From Grammothele lineata (taxonomy: Eukaryota > Basidiomycota > Agaricomycetes > Polyporales > Polyporaceae), in the NCBI GenBank assembly GCA_002150815.3, contig NDFF03000127.1, positions 186,001 to 250,000 of the forward strand: a stretch of 64,000 bases of DNA. Reading direction: 5' to 3'. The notes under the pieces were generated by a model that saw nothing but the letters and a program-made list of their open reading frames with translations, was not told where the DNA came from and did no database searches. Every line of letters starts with the position of its first letter. Within the stretch, counting starts at the first letter, position 1. A program made the position numbers and the translations under genes. Below, piece after piece: positions 1 through 11,519 of the stretch.

Positions 1-3000
1 TCTCCCTCGACTCGCATCCCGAACCCGGCCCCTCGTCCGCCCCAGGGCCCTCAAACGGGCACAAGGCCGCAGCGAAGAGCAACGGCTTCGCCCAGCCGTA
101 CACGAACGGCTCGTCCCGGCCATTCGCTGCGGACGGGCTCGATGGGTATGCCTCGGAGAAGCACAGGCCGTCTGTCGCGCGGGTCTCGCTGCCCGGGAGG
201 ACGCTGTACGAAGATTCGTACGTCGATAGGGAGGAGTTCGTTCGGCTGGTCATACAGAGCTTACGGGACGTCGGGTACACGTGAGTCTGCCTTTATCTTT
301 CGTCCTTCTTCTACATCCTGCTTCAACTGTGTCCCTCGCGTGCCTTCAGGGAATCGGCCACTACACTAGAGGCGGAGTCGGGGTACATTATGGAGACGCC
401 GGAGGTGGCCGAGTTTCGACGGTGCATTCTGGATGCGTCGTGGAACTCGGCAGAGGCTGCTCTTGTTCGTTTGGGCGTAACGGAGGGCGAGGGCCTGTGG
501 GTGCGTACATTTCCCTGCATTGTGTACGATGTCTCATCCGACGTATCTCTTCACCCCGCAGGAGGCGAAGTTCCTCATCGCGAAGCAGAAATACCTCGAA
601 TACCTAGAATCACGGAGAACCACCGCAGCATTACACGTCTTGCGCAACGAGCTTGCGCCACTGAACCCAGAGCTGGACCACCTACACGCACTATCAAGGT
701 ACGTCGTTTGCCATACATGCCCCATGTCCCCGTACCGCACAACTCCGGGCGGCCGAGACGTGTGCTGACTCGTCCTTCGTCTGCGTCAGTCTCATGATGT
801 GTTCGGACCCGGCCGAGCTACGACAACAAGTGGGCTGGGACGGCGCCGGCGGCACATCAAGGCGACGATTACTGATGGACCTCCAGCGTACGTCGCGCCG
901 CGCGTCCTCGCACGACGTCATCGTTGCTGACACCCATTCCCCATCTCCCACTTCCCCGTCCGCGTATGCAGGCTACATCCCCTCTTCAGTCATGATCCCC
1001 CAACGCCGGTTCGCGACCCTGCTCGAGCAAGCGCGCTCGTTCCAGCAGGCGCAGTGTCTGTACCATAACGCGCCCGCCTCGCACGCGCACGCGCACTCGC
1101 TGTATACGGACCACATGTGCCCGCGCGAGGCGTTCCCGCGGACGACGACGGCGGTGCTGCAGGTGCACGAGGACGAGGTGTGGAATCTGGAGTGGAGCCA
1201 TAGCGGGAGGTATCTGGCGACGGCGAGTAAGGATAAGAGCGCGATTATTTGGAGGGTGGAGGTAGGTCTTCTTCCTTCTTCCTTCGTCCGTTATCCGCTC
1301 GCAAGAGTTTGGAAGTCGGGACGCGAACGCGAGCGCTGACGTCACCCTCCTCTGCCTCTCTTCGGATGCGCGCGACATGACAGCTCGACAAGGACGCGCG
1401 CTCGCGACAGTACGTGGCGGAACACAGGCTGACGGACCACCCGTACTCTGTCGGCTGCGTCGCGTGGTCGCTCGACGACTCGATCCTACTTACTGCCGCG
1501 GAGCACTTTATCCGTCTGTGGGACGCGCGGGTGAGTGCCCTTTCCGCGAGCGAATGGCCGGGACGCGCGCGCTGACGTATTGACGTGTGGCTTGGGACGA
1601 CAGGACGGGAAGTGCATACGCGTGCTCGACCACCACTCGGACGTCGTCACCGCGCTCGCGTGGTTGCCTGACGGGTCGGGTTTCATCTCGGGCGGGCTTG
1701 ACCGCAAGATCGTCCTCTGGGTGCGCCTTCGTTCTATGTTCTCGCTCCGTCTGACCGCGCGTCCTGACTTTGCGCCTCTCCTTATTTTCTTCGGTCGATT
1801 CCCGAACACAGGACGCGGACGGGAAGCTCCGCGACAGCTGGGGCCGTACACCCATCCGGGTGACGGACCTCATGGTCACGCCCGACTTCACGCGCCTCGT
1901 CGCGGTGGGCATGTACGACGTGCCCCCCGACGCGTCCCAATCGCAACCGCGGGATGGGAGCGCCCCGACGGGAGGCGGCGGGGGCGCTGGAGTGGGAGGC
2001 GGCGGGGCGGGAGCCGCAGGGGCGGGTGGGACGAGTGGGGCGAACAAGAGCTCGTCGGAGACGAGGATAATGATTTATGACTTGGCGACGAAGCTGCCTG
2101 AGACGTGCGTATCCACCCTGACTGCCGAAAACGATGAGAGTGAATAGAGGTACTGATGCGGGGTGTACGTGCAGGTCGATACGGCTCGAGGGCGAGCTCA
2201 CAAGCGTGAAGGTTTCGGCAGACTCGCAGTTCGCGCTCATCAACCGTGCGTCCGAGCACGGGCCGGCTGCGGTATGTGTGCAATGTTTCCATTCAACCAT
2301 ACCCTCCAACGCACGCTCACGCGCACATTCGCAGGAGATCCATCTGCTCGACCTCGCGACACAACAGGTCGTGCGTAAGTACTCGGGCCACAGTCAGTCG
2401 AAGCACGTCATCCGGAGCTGTTTTGGCGGTGTCGACGGCAACTTCGTCGTCAGTGGGAGCGAGGGTGCGTCTCGTCCTTTCGCTCTCTGAGTGTTGTGTG
2501 AGCGTTGGCTGACCGACGTACTGGGTATATATTCCATGGTCTCGCCCTCGTATCGTCGACTGTCGACGTTCCACGTATGCGTGCCCAATTGCCTCCGATG
2601 CGGCCTCGCGACGCCTCTCATACGCGCACACACACGTCTCTTCGTATCGCTTCCCACCACCACCGTTCCTTATCCCCGAAACCCGACACCCGACGCCGTA
2701 TATCCCACCCCCCTCACGGGCCCCGTCCCCGCCTCCCTTCCCCTCCCGCACCTTCCCGCCTTCCCGCCCTCGCCCCTCGGACCCCCACCCACGTCCGAGC
2801 AGACGGGAACGTGTACATCTGGCACCGCGACAGCGGCACGCTCCTCGAGCGGCTCGAGGGCCACGGCGCCGGCTCTGTGAACTCGGTCGCGTGGAACCCC
2901 GTCAACGAGCGCATGCTCGCCTCGTGCTCGGACGACAGGACCGTGCGCATCTGGGAGCCGGAGCCCGCGCCCGCGCCCGCGCCATCCCCCGCGCCGGAGG

Positions 3001-3155
3001 TGGTGGAGAACGGGAAGGACAAGGGGAAGGGGAGATGGGACGCTGGCGCTGCGGGCGCTGCGGGATCTTCGGCGGGGGCGGGCTCGTCGGGGATGGCGGG
3101 GGTGACGGATAGTGCGAGTGGGTACGGGCAGGGGTCGACGACGGCGTTGTTTTGA
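1..3155 (+). CDS. GID7: GID7/WDR26-like WD40 subunit of the GID/CTLH ubiquitin ligase (5' partial)
   Basis: The gene enters from the left edge, so its N-terminus is missing. The visible reading frame starts in a LisH segment ([17 protein letters not shown], about 226-280). A CTLH-type helical region follows (about 350-790), then WD40 repeats with GH...W-type blades such as [18 protein letters not shown] and [18 protein letters not shown]. This LisH-CTLH-WD40 order is that of yeast Gid7 and human WDR26, which help build the GID/CTLH E3 ligase that degrades gluconeogenic enzymes and other substrates. Eleven exons join in phase: 1-280, 350-500, 562-698, 790-887, 972-1261, 1384-1530, 1604-1720, 1812-2104, 2175-2271, 2335-2464 and 2803-3155. 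The last intron is long (338 bases). The insert at about 1915-2040 is Gly/Ala-rich, and the C-terminus carries an Ala/Pro/Ser-rich tail after the last blade. A decayed homologue lies just downstream. Confidence 0.9.
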
Positions 3156-3990
3156 GAGCGCGCGCGCGCACGCGAGGCGCGAGTCTGCATGGCGCTGCTG
3201 GTGCGCCGTGGTTGTTGCCGTCTTGCTCTCGCGCTCTCGCGCTCTCTCGCTCTTGCTTTTTCTTCTGACGATGCTCGCATTTAATCGCCTTCGCTGTATC
3301 CCACCATCCTTTCCACCTTGCATTTTTCCGTCATCCCGCGCGCCATTGCATCACGGCCCAGAGACCCTAGTCGTCGCTCGCCAACGTCCATCATTCCGTC
3401 CTCGTCACGCCTCACGCTTCCCTCCCCTTCCTTTTGCAATTATCTACGCACCTCCCATCCCTCCCTTGCATCTCACTACCAAGCCCTAGACCGACCGCCT
3501 CCGCAGCCGCGCGGCGCTCGCGAATAATGTACGAACTCGGAAGCCGACGGATTGTATATGTATGATACACCCACCACCCTCATATCCACCCATCCACATA
3601 CACACCCACACACATCGCATTTTTGCTGCTCTTATATGTACCCCCCTCGCCGTTCGTGTAAATACCACACAGCTCTCGGGAGACGACGTATGAATGGACA
3701 CAAATACCACGGACTTGGCGCGCGCGCCGGGAGATCGGCGCGATTGGGGGCGCGACGCGTCGTGTTCTGAGGTCACGGGACCGTGGCGCTTCGGCGTCTG
3801 TTGGGCTTTGCGAAACGCTCGGAGTTGGTTGGGCGCTCTCTGAAACTCTGCTGAGCATCATCACTGAAACTTGTCAGATTTGGCAGTTTGGTTAGTATCT
3901 TGTCTAGAATGCTACCCAATAATCCATTAGGGGGATAAGGTAAGTTGCTTTAACCTCGTACATGGTCTCTGCTCATTCGACCCACCGGTG
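3156..3990. other. 3' flank of the GID7-like gene, no gene seen
   Basis: It begins with CT/GC-rich simple sequence (alternating gcgcgc and ctcgctctcgcg, about 3157-3260) that is probably 3' UTR. Pyrimidine-rich DNA and a CA-rich patch (about 3580-3630) follow. No reading frame with coding character was found on either strand. Confidence 0.6.
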
Positions 3991-4039
3991 GTAGAGCCGG
4001 CATCGGTCGAACTTGCGGTTCTAGCACGTTTTTCGAGCT

Positions 4040-5290
4040 TCGGATTGACTCCGCGGCAGGATGCAATTATTGTTCAACGGATGAGCCCGATTTGTCCCTA
4101 TTTCATCCGCTGTATACAGCAGCAAATCTTGAGTCTTTGAGAGTGCAAGACGACACTGTTCGGATGGGAGAGCCAGGGCTCAATTATATCGTCTCAGCCA
4201 CGCGGCAAGAACCGGCCTTCAAAAATGTGCAGGTGAGTCTTGGCAGGTTCTTCGTGTAAGCTGGGCGAAATCTCTTGCTTACTGGGGGAATTTTCTCTCA
4301 GGTGTTAAGGAATGAATATCCTTGTGAACTCTGACTGCTCGGATGTCCGCATCGGCGTGGCGTGCGGCATTGCGTTCAGGCTGACGCACAACCGGGATCT
4401 ATTCGCTTGCTGAGCCTACAGTCGGATGATATCTTAGGTACGTTCTCGCAACACCTTCTTGGACTATAAAAGCTTGAATTTGCGTTAAAATTGGCGCCAG
4501 GAATGCAGGATGTGGTGAGCAAGTAGATGCCGGCATAGCGACCAGTTTCGTATGTCGCAAACCATCGCGGCAGGCTACATCAGTGAACTTGCCTTCTGAA
4601 AGGATGCGTCCTCAGGAGTATGCTTCAATTGCTCCAACTTACCTGATATCAACTTTCGAAGCTTCACATACGGAATTAGGACGGGAACACGTAGGGTTTG
4701 CGAAGGTAGCGATCGCATAGGACTTACGTTACCGCCTGAGGAACAAGGGTACGTTGATGGACGCGTGAGTTCTTAAAATCTCATACGATGATGCCCTCCA
4801 CCACACTAATGTTCTTTGAAAGACATTCTCCTTCGAGACACTGATTCCAGATCTGGGAAAAGCTTATGTCGTGCGGAAGTTCATCTGCCATAACCGCTCA
4901 CGGCTGGACCCCCGGAGCTGTTCGCTGAGAGCCGATAGGGAGCTCATTGTAAGCGTAATCGAGGGTACGTTAACGGCTTCCACATCTTTGCGAACGCAGC
5001 CCTCACCGGGCCTCCGACAGACGGGGTCATATACATTCGGGACCGCAACACTGGGACCCACCCTGGCAATACGCCCCGGCCACGGAGTCGGCTCCGTAAC
5101 CTCGGTGCGGTTGAGTTCAGCGCACAGGAAGAAGTTCGCATCATACGGCGAAGATGAGCTCATCCGGCCGGATATGGGGAATGCCGAACGCCGGGACCTC
5201 TTTCGCAAGCGGTGTGGACGTGTTGGCAGGATTTATCCGCGTGTTACGCCGTGTGCGATATGGGAACGGATCGACCAGAGATGCGGTACG
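4040..5290 (+). pseudogene. Decayed second copy of the GID7/WDR26-like gene
   Basis: Several blocks translate to degraded versions of the intact gene at 1-3155, in the same order and on the same strand. About 4120-4232 gives LRVQDDTVR...YIVSATR against LQVHEDEVW...YLATASK, and is followed by a GTGAGT donor at the homologous place. About 4335-4400 gives SDVRIGVACGIAF against [12 protein letters not shown]. 4823-4964 gives AYVVRKF against QQVVRKY and ends in a GTACGT donor. From 5021, DGVIYIRDRNTGT and then, one base out of frame, HGVGSVTSV match [13 protein letters not shown] and HGAGSVNSV. The intron 4965-5020 interrupts the same codon as intron 2465-2802 of the intact gene. Frames are broken and the WD signature residues are lost, so this is a relic. 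Its 5' and 3' limits are approximate. Confidence 0.75.
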
Positions 5291-8200
5291 CTTTTAGGTT
5301 CCAATTCACTAGAAATGGTCCGGGTTAACGCTCTGTGGCAGCGGGCCAGGCAGAGTGCTACGGGAAGGCGTTCGACTGAATGCAACCTGCAGCGCGAGAC
5401 CGTTCTCGCGCAACCGTGAAGACACGACGTCGAACCTGTGTGGGTAGTCAGGCACCGTCACATTGAGCGCTCCGAACCCATAGCAGGCACTCGTAAGGCG
5501 TGGTGGCGTCGGAGACTGTTGTGCAGATTTGACTCTTCGTAGTGCTCGTCTGGACTCCACGCAGGCTATCCGCATAACTTCGGGATGCACCGCGTGCAAT
5601 ACGGCTCATACCCTGCAGCGGACGGGAAAACGAGGTTCCCAGATCACCCGAGAACGCGTGTTCGCAAGGTCCCGGCAGGCTTAATGTTCCCGGTATGTCG
5701 TCAGTTCTTGTTATCGACACAGCAGCACACGCGACTTTCATTCTGAAGGTGCCTCATGAGGCTAGAAGGCTCTCCTGGAACGGGACAGACCCCGTGCTTG
5801 CCACTCTTGTGGCCCTCCGCGGACCCCTGGCCTAGTCCAGACGAAGCGGGTCTCACAGCCGTGCGAACCACCCACCTCGAGGCTTTCCACGTCACAGCTG
5901 TGCGTGCACACTTGCCATTTTGGTGCTGAATCATCGTATAACAGGGTCTGGACGCTCCGGAAGTTTCGGAGCGGTTGTCTGACAAGAACGCGGGCAGGGG
6001 TCGCATAGGAGTTCAAGCGGCTGACCAACGCCTGCTCGCCGTTTGTTTTAACCACTAGAAATTCCCGATCCGGATGCTCAACCGCAGCAACATGTCTAAA
6101 GATTCATTAACCACGTAACACGTTTTCTCTAAGGCGAGCTGAAGTCGCACACTACTTATGACTAGCTCAAGCAGGGTACGGCCACTTGGGAGTAATCACA
6201 CCGCACTTCTTCCTTTCCCTTCCCTCCTTCACGGTCCCAAGGCCGCCGGCACCTACACTTCGGAAACATCCCTGCCTGAGAGGTGAAATCAGACCACCTT
6301 TCACTCCTCCCCAACGTAGATCTCTCCCCCACCTCCCCAAAGGGTGACTAAAAATGTGCGTGCGAGACCCATTAGCCTACCACGTTCACGCGGGAGAGCC
6401 TAGGTGGCTGACGTCCAACCATGCACGTACAGCGTGCAACGTGACCTTCTAGCAGTACCTGCTTGGCGCATCGCCGACCCCGCCGTCAAGCTCTACGGTG
6501 GCGCGGCGGCAGGACGGTCTGTACCCACCCCTCTCTCCTCGCGCCGTCGTCCGTCAAGCTCGAGCCTTGGCTGCTAAGCCGGTGCCTCCAGCGCACGGGG
6601 CCCGGCACGCCTCTTGCGGCGCACTTCCCCTCGCCGCGGGAGGCGACCGGCCCTCCCGCCGCAACTCAACCCAACGCACCGGTCGATCTCCGCCCCCGCG
6701 CATGACAAGTTCACGCGCACGTCTATCGAACTCAGAGTAACGTCGGTGCAGACTCAGCCTCCGACAAACCTGCAATTATCTACTACCCGCCTTCCGTCAC
6801 CCTTTCGGTGACTTGCAGCATCCATCGGTAGACCTCGAAGACTCTTGTACGCGCTCCGCCACCGTGCAGTACGCCAATCGTGCCTTCGAGGGTCGGAGCT
6901 CGGGGCTCGGGGGTGGCGTACGCGCCGGGCGGCGGACAGTCCTAGCTCCTGACACTCGTGGGCCGGAACTGCACCCGCCCCGCGCGCGGCGACCTGCGTC
7001 CAGCTGGCTGGCATCCCTCGTGCCCGTTCTCGTACGACGACTCGCCCCCGCCGGCCGGCTGAGGCCTGAGCTGAGAGGCTGGGGAGGAGCCACGGCCGCA
7101 GCGTCGGTGCCGCGCGTCCCAGGGCCCACGGGCGCGCGCCGCGAGGGCCGTGGCGGTGGCGGTGGCGGACGTGTGAAGGGCCCTGCTGCGGCGCCCCGCC
7201 CGGGTCGCAGGCTCTGGCGCGGGCACCACCCGCGGCGGGGTGGCCAGGCTCCAGCACCGCGCGCTCGGGCACGCTCGACGAGCCCGGCGGCGAAGCCCAG
7301 GGCCGCCGGCGGGGCGCGCGACGGGAGCTGAGGGGTGCTGGGAGCCGCGGCCGGGGATCGAGAGGGACGGCGAGCGAGCGGGGGCGCGAGCGCGCATGGG
7401 GGCATCGGCACGGTACGGTCGACCGCTGGTCTGAGGCTCGTGTAGACCAAGCTAGAGCTCTGCGGGCTGGCGTCCGGGGGCTTGGACTTGGTGTTCGGCG
7501 AGCAGTGGGCGCTGAGCATGCGAATCCGGGGGCACGAGCGCGCGCGAGTAGCGCCCCTATCGACGTCGGTGCCTTCGGCGACTTAACTGTGGCTCGTCCC
7601 GGACCGCATTCGTCGTCCACGGCTCACGGCGGGTGGTGGCAGAGGTGACGCGACTGACGTGGTACTCGGAAGCTCGCGCGCGAGCAGGTGCTGCTTCGCG
7701 GGTGGCCCTACCGCTTCCGCACTGGGACCGACGCGGCGAACCGACCTCGCTCGTCATGCATCGCAGGCGTGCCGGACCCCGGTCGCCCTACAATGACGCG
7801 TATTTCCCCGTTCTGGATGGCCGTTAGCTCACTCGCGAAGCTCGATGAGCAGGTGATTGCGCCAACGCGGGACCGCTCGCGCGCGGCTGCAAAGGCCGCG
7901 CCACCCCGCAGCTTCGCGAACGCGCCAGCGTGAGCATTCGTCGGCATGGCGGACGTCCCACGCGTGGCGCATGAAGGCGCGCGCGCGCCGCTGTCGACGC
8001 CTGCGTGCGCGTGTCTGGCGGCGGGAAACGCGTGAGCCGCATTCGGACACGGCGTGGAGAGAAAGGGACGGGACGCGCGCACGCTGCTCGTTCTCTCGCG
8101 CACGTCTGCAAGGGCTGGCCGCCTGTGCGCGTGACCGCTCCCGATTCCAAATGGCCGCACGGGCGGTTCCCAGCGTGCACGACCGGAGTGAGTACCGCTG

Positions 8201-8608
8201 CCATGAACGTGCTTGTGGTGTACGACGCATGAAGATGGTGGGACGAAGAGCCTGAATGGGACGGTGGGTTGTAACTTTGAGGAACCAGGGTTGCTGAGAA
8301 CGCACCTTCGCAGTGTGTCTGTTCGGTACAGGAGTCGGCGCATGACTCCCTGCTGAGAACGAGGTCCTGAAATATTATTGCTCTCAGACATGTAGTGTAC
8401 AGTATAGCTATTGCGTGAAGCCTCCAATCAGAATACAGTGCGAGTCCTAGATATATAACCACGGTTCCATGCAGAGGGACACCAGGATGATGTCGATACA
8501 GACTAGTACAGCATGAGTGGGAGGACGAGACGAGATAAGATGAGATAGTGCGGTGTCTAGGCGGAGATAACGACCGGTTATGTTGCTGCGAGCATTCGCC
8601 GAGAGTAG
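5291..8608. other. Gene-poor stretch with a very GC-rich core
   Basis: 5.3-6.4 kb holds only short scattered frames. 6.46-8.25 kb is strikingly GC-rich with many CGCG words. There all frames stay open for 100-290 codons on both strands, but the translations are Arg/Ala/Pro/Gly mixtures with no domain, no consistent strand and no splice architecture. I read them as chance frames caused by base composition. 8.3-8.6 kb is AT-richer and lies 3' of the Elongin A gene. Confidence 0.5.
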
Positions 8609-9894
8609 CTAGGACTTGGACTGTACCCCACGGGGAAGCTGAGAATAGGCTCGATGTTTGGGCATGAATAGCGAGGATCCCGGGGTCTTCTTCGCTGGGG
8701 GGCGTACAGGTGGCGAACGTGGCTGCAAGGACGATTGCTCTTGGGAATCTTGGGGAGGGGGTGAAGATGCACTTGCAGCGGGTGGACTGTTGTGCATGAC
8801 GGGCGCTTTAGTCTTGTCCGGCGTTGACGGTGGCGGTTTGCGGGGAACTGAATTGGGTACCACAGGGACGCTTCTCACAACGACTCTAGACGGGCCAGCA
8901 ACCGGCGTAGAAGGCGGCGGAGGCTTTGCGCTAACGGTATGAGAAACCAGTCGCTGTCCTTGGACGGGTCGTGAAAAACTTGAACTATATACGCCCTTGG
9001 TCATCCGGCGGGCGTCGCCCATCGCCTGCTGAAGGAGTGTCTTGGGTTGATAAGACGATCCCCCTGCATGTATGCGCGCGGATGAGCTGAATGACAGCGA
9101 TAGCATGCGGGCCGTGGAAGGCACTCACACGTACGAGGCCGCTTAGCGGGTGGAACCTTGTCGGTAAACTTGATGGCGGCCCCTTTCTTACGGACCTCTT
9201 CGTCTTTACGTGAGGCTTTGAGTTTCTGCGACAACTGGGCGAGCTTCTGGCGCACTTGGTCTTGTTCGGCCTGAAGGGCGGGAAGGCAATTGAGGAAAGC
9301 GCGGGAGTGGCTCACAAGGGTAACTCACGAAATATTCGTCTCTCCAAGACTCCGGTTCTTCCGCAGACTCGGGTTCTTGATAGCGGCGATGGAAAGGGAT
9401 GGGGAAATCCTTCGCATAGTGGGTCTTCCAGATATCTACCGGTGAATGACAGTCGGTCGAGAGGACGCAGGAGAGATCGGACGCATTGACGTACCAGAAG
9501 TCTCATTGGATAGATACTGTGGGGATGGTGTCCGTTACCACCGGAGCCGCGGGAGAGGACGAAGACGAGGACGCACGGGATCGGCCTGCTCAAATCGCAA
9601 GAGGGTTTCCGGAGTACAACTCTCCAAGACAGGTCTGATAAGATCATACCGCCAGCCTTCACCGAGACTGCAAATGTCTTTTTCCGCAACGGGCGCATCG
9701 AAGGCTGTCGTAAGCTGTCGCGACGAGGGCGAAAGAGCGGCGGAAACATACTCTCGACATGGGCACAGGCCACTGGCACACATGTCGGTCAGAATGGCGA
9801 ATGCGGAGGGAGTTCCTGAGGAAAGCTCACCGCGCTGGCAGTGCTGAACGAGAGTGGGAACACGGCGGCCGCCTGGCTCTGATTCAGAGGGCAT
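8609..9894 (-). CDS. ELA1: Elongin A (transcription elongation factor SIII subunit A)
   Basis: Read on the minus strand, exons 9831-9894, 9577-9704, 9495-9516, 9329-9435, 9135-9270 and 8609-9063 join in phase. The N-terminal half is the Elongin A domain: VPTLVQHCQR, then ICSLGEGWRYDLIRPVLESC, TPETLLRFEQADP, and IWKTHYAKDFP. This includes the BC-box/F-box-like part that binds Elongin C. A basic coiled segment (DQVRQKLAQLSQKLKASRK) and a conserved LLQQAMGDARRMTKGVY motif follow, and then a long Pro/Ser-rich C-terminal tail that is less conserved in the family. Elongin A stimulates RNA polymerase II elongation. Together with Elongin C and a cullin it also helps ubiquitylate stalled polymerase. 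The 22-base third exon is unusually small but is needed for the frame. The start ATG at 9894 lies directly before the conserved motif. Confidence 0.88.
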
Positions 9895-10589
9895 GGTGGA
9901 GGTCGAGAGGGAAGATGGCACCGAGGACGGAGGAGGATGGAGGCAGCTGTGAGAGGCAGCAGCACCCACCGCCCTGCGCCGATATCCCGTCCGCTGGCCA
10001 ATCACCGTCGGGGCCGACGCCGCAGACGCTGTTTTGGCGCCCAGGCCACGCGAGCGCCACGTGGTCTCCCAGGGGCAGCCGGCGCGACACGATCCAGCTG
10101 CCCCCGGTCGTTCCCGCCGGCTTCTCAGTTTGGGCAGGGGCAGCTCAGTTTGTGGTTTAGTGCCCCTCGCATCTGCTCTCACCTCCAAGACATTCATTAC
10201 GCTCTCAAGCACGCCAGGCACGGGCATTTTCATTTTCATTGTCGTAGCAAGGCCACCCGACGGAGGCCCATCAGGGACCGTCACTCCCGATGCCTCCTCG
10301 ATCGCAGGCCACGCAGCTCGCCGCCCTGGTTTTCTTGTCGTGATGGTGCAGGTGTGTGAACAGCCCTCAATGCCTTTCTCGCGGTTGGCTTCCTCTCTCG
10401 CACCCCGCAGCCGCTGCTCAGATCCAACCCAGTCCACGCGCGACTCCAGTCTCGACAGCCATCGGCCTTCTTAGCTGCCCCTGAGACATTCCTAGCCACT
10501 TGATCCCGAGTCCACTGCGCCTTCATGTCTCTCCGGCCTGCGCCGTTTCTCCACGTTTTCTCCTAGCACGTCTCAGCACCGGCCGCAGC
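9895..10589. other. Upstream region of Elongin A, no supported gene
   Basis: Long frames are open on both strands here (about 9900-10470). Neither shows a recognisable domain, a clear start or matching splice sites. The region may hold the 5' UTR and promoter of the Elongin A gene and of the small plus-strand ORF at 10590. Confidence 0.4.
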
Positions 10590-10940
10590 ATGCGCCCGAC
10601 CACTACAATCCCCGACCAATTCATCACTATCCCATGCTCGCCTTACGCGCCCTCGTCGCCTCGGGAAAACGTCCTCTTTATGCCCGACGGTGGCGTGGTG
10701 CCCGTCCGCCCTATGTTATCACGCACCGAGCCCAAGGATACAGACGCGTACAGCATGGAGCACGCTAATTCCGACCCATCCATGCCACTCCGGAGTCTGA
10801 CTGTTTCGCGCTCCGTGCACGATACCATGAGAAGGATGCGCCTCGCCTTGCGACTGCCTTCGCCATTTCCGGCAGCAGTCCGCTATGTCGGAGTGTCGCT
10901 GAGAACGCCCGACTACGGCAAGCCAAGCTGGCCGGAATAA
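10590..10940 (+). CDS. Hypothetical 116-residue protein
   Basis: A single open frame runs from an ATG at 10590 to a stop at 10940. It has mixed amino-acid composition and GC-ending codons, especially in the first 80 codons (start MRPTTTIPDQFITIPCSPYA). I recognise no domain. The sequence just upstream of the ATG ends in a CAG, so this could be one exon of a larger gene. The last 25 codons look less coding and could run into an intron (GTCGGA). It lies between Elongin A and the WOPR regulator, on the same strand as the latter. It may be a real lineage-specific gene or chance. Confidence 0.35.
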   Translation: MRPTTTIPDQFITIPCSPYAPSSPRENVLFMPDGGVVPVRPMLSRTEPKDTDAYSMEHANSDPSMPLRSLTVSRSVHDTMRRMRLALRLPSPFPAAVRYVGVSLRTPDYGKPSWPE

Positions 10941-11519
10941 GCAGACGTGAAGTCTGTTCAATCCTCGAACGACCGAACCCGAGACTGCACGACCGCGGAT
11001 GCCGACCGTGGAAGGCCGCATTGACTCGCCGGGCTCGCTCTCATGTGCGCCTCGCGCCTTATAGGTCCCAGCCGAGCCTGCGCGGGGAACCGCGCTTCCC
11101 TTGCGTCCCAAACAGAGTTGTGCCTGGGACGTCGCCCGCCTCTATCGCCCCGCGGCATATTTGGCCTGCGGCCCGCCCCGACCCCCACGCTCGCACGTTA
11201 CGCGACCCTTGCCTCGTCCGCTGCCGCTCCCACGCACGGGAACGGCTCGCGACCCGAATTGGCTCTCGTCCACGCGCCCTCTTGAGAGCCTGCCTCCGAC
11301 TCGAATCGAGATCCCGACGGTAAAAGCGCGCGTGCCCGGGGTCCATTCGCTCGGCGCGTCCACTGACGCGGGAAGCGTTTACAGCACCCTCGTGGGTGCC
11401 TAGTCGGAGGCTCGCGAATATAAGCCTCCTCGCGCACTCTCGAGAATGGCGTACACAACGCCCTCTCCGGTACCCGCCTCCCCGACGCTCGTGAGCGACC
11501 CGCCGCCACTCCACGCGCC
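10941..11519. other. Promoter region of the WOPR regulator gene
   Basis: No coding frame with protein character is present. The stretch is GC-rich and ends with a TATA-like TATAAG at 11419 and the leader of the gene starting at 11520. Confidence 0.5.
11419..11424 (+). promoter_or_regulatory. TATA-like element of the WOPR gene
   Basis: TATAAG lies about 95 bases upstream of the ATG at 11520, a plausible distance for a fungal core promoter with a leader of about 65 bases. Confidence 0.4.

Noticed and set aside
6754..7620. Long minus-strand open frame of 288 codons in the GC-rich island
   Set aside because: Overlapping frames of similar length exist on both strands. The translation is Arg/Ala/Pro-rich without a domain or splice pattern, as expected from base composition alone.
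9900..10474. Mirrored open frames on both strands upstream of Elongin A
   Set aside because: Neither has a recognisable domain, and the minus frame simply continues upstream from the true first exon of Elongin A.
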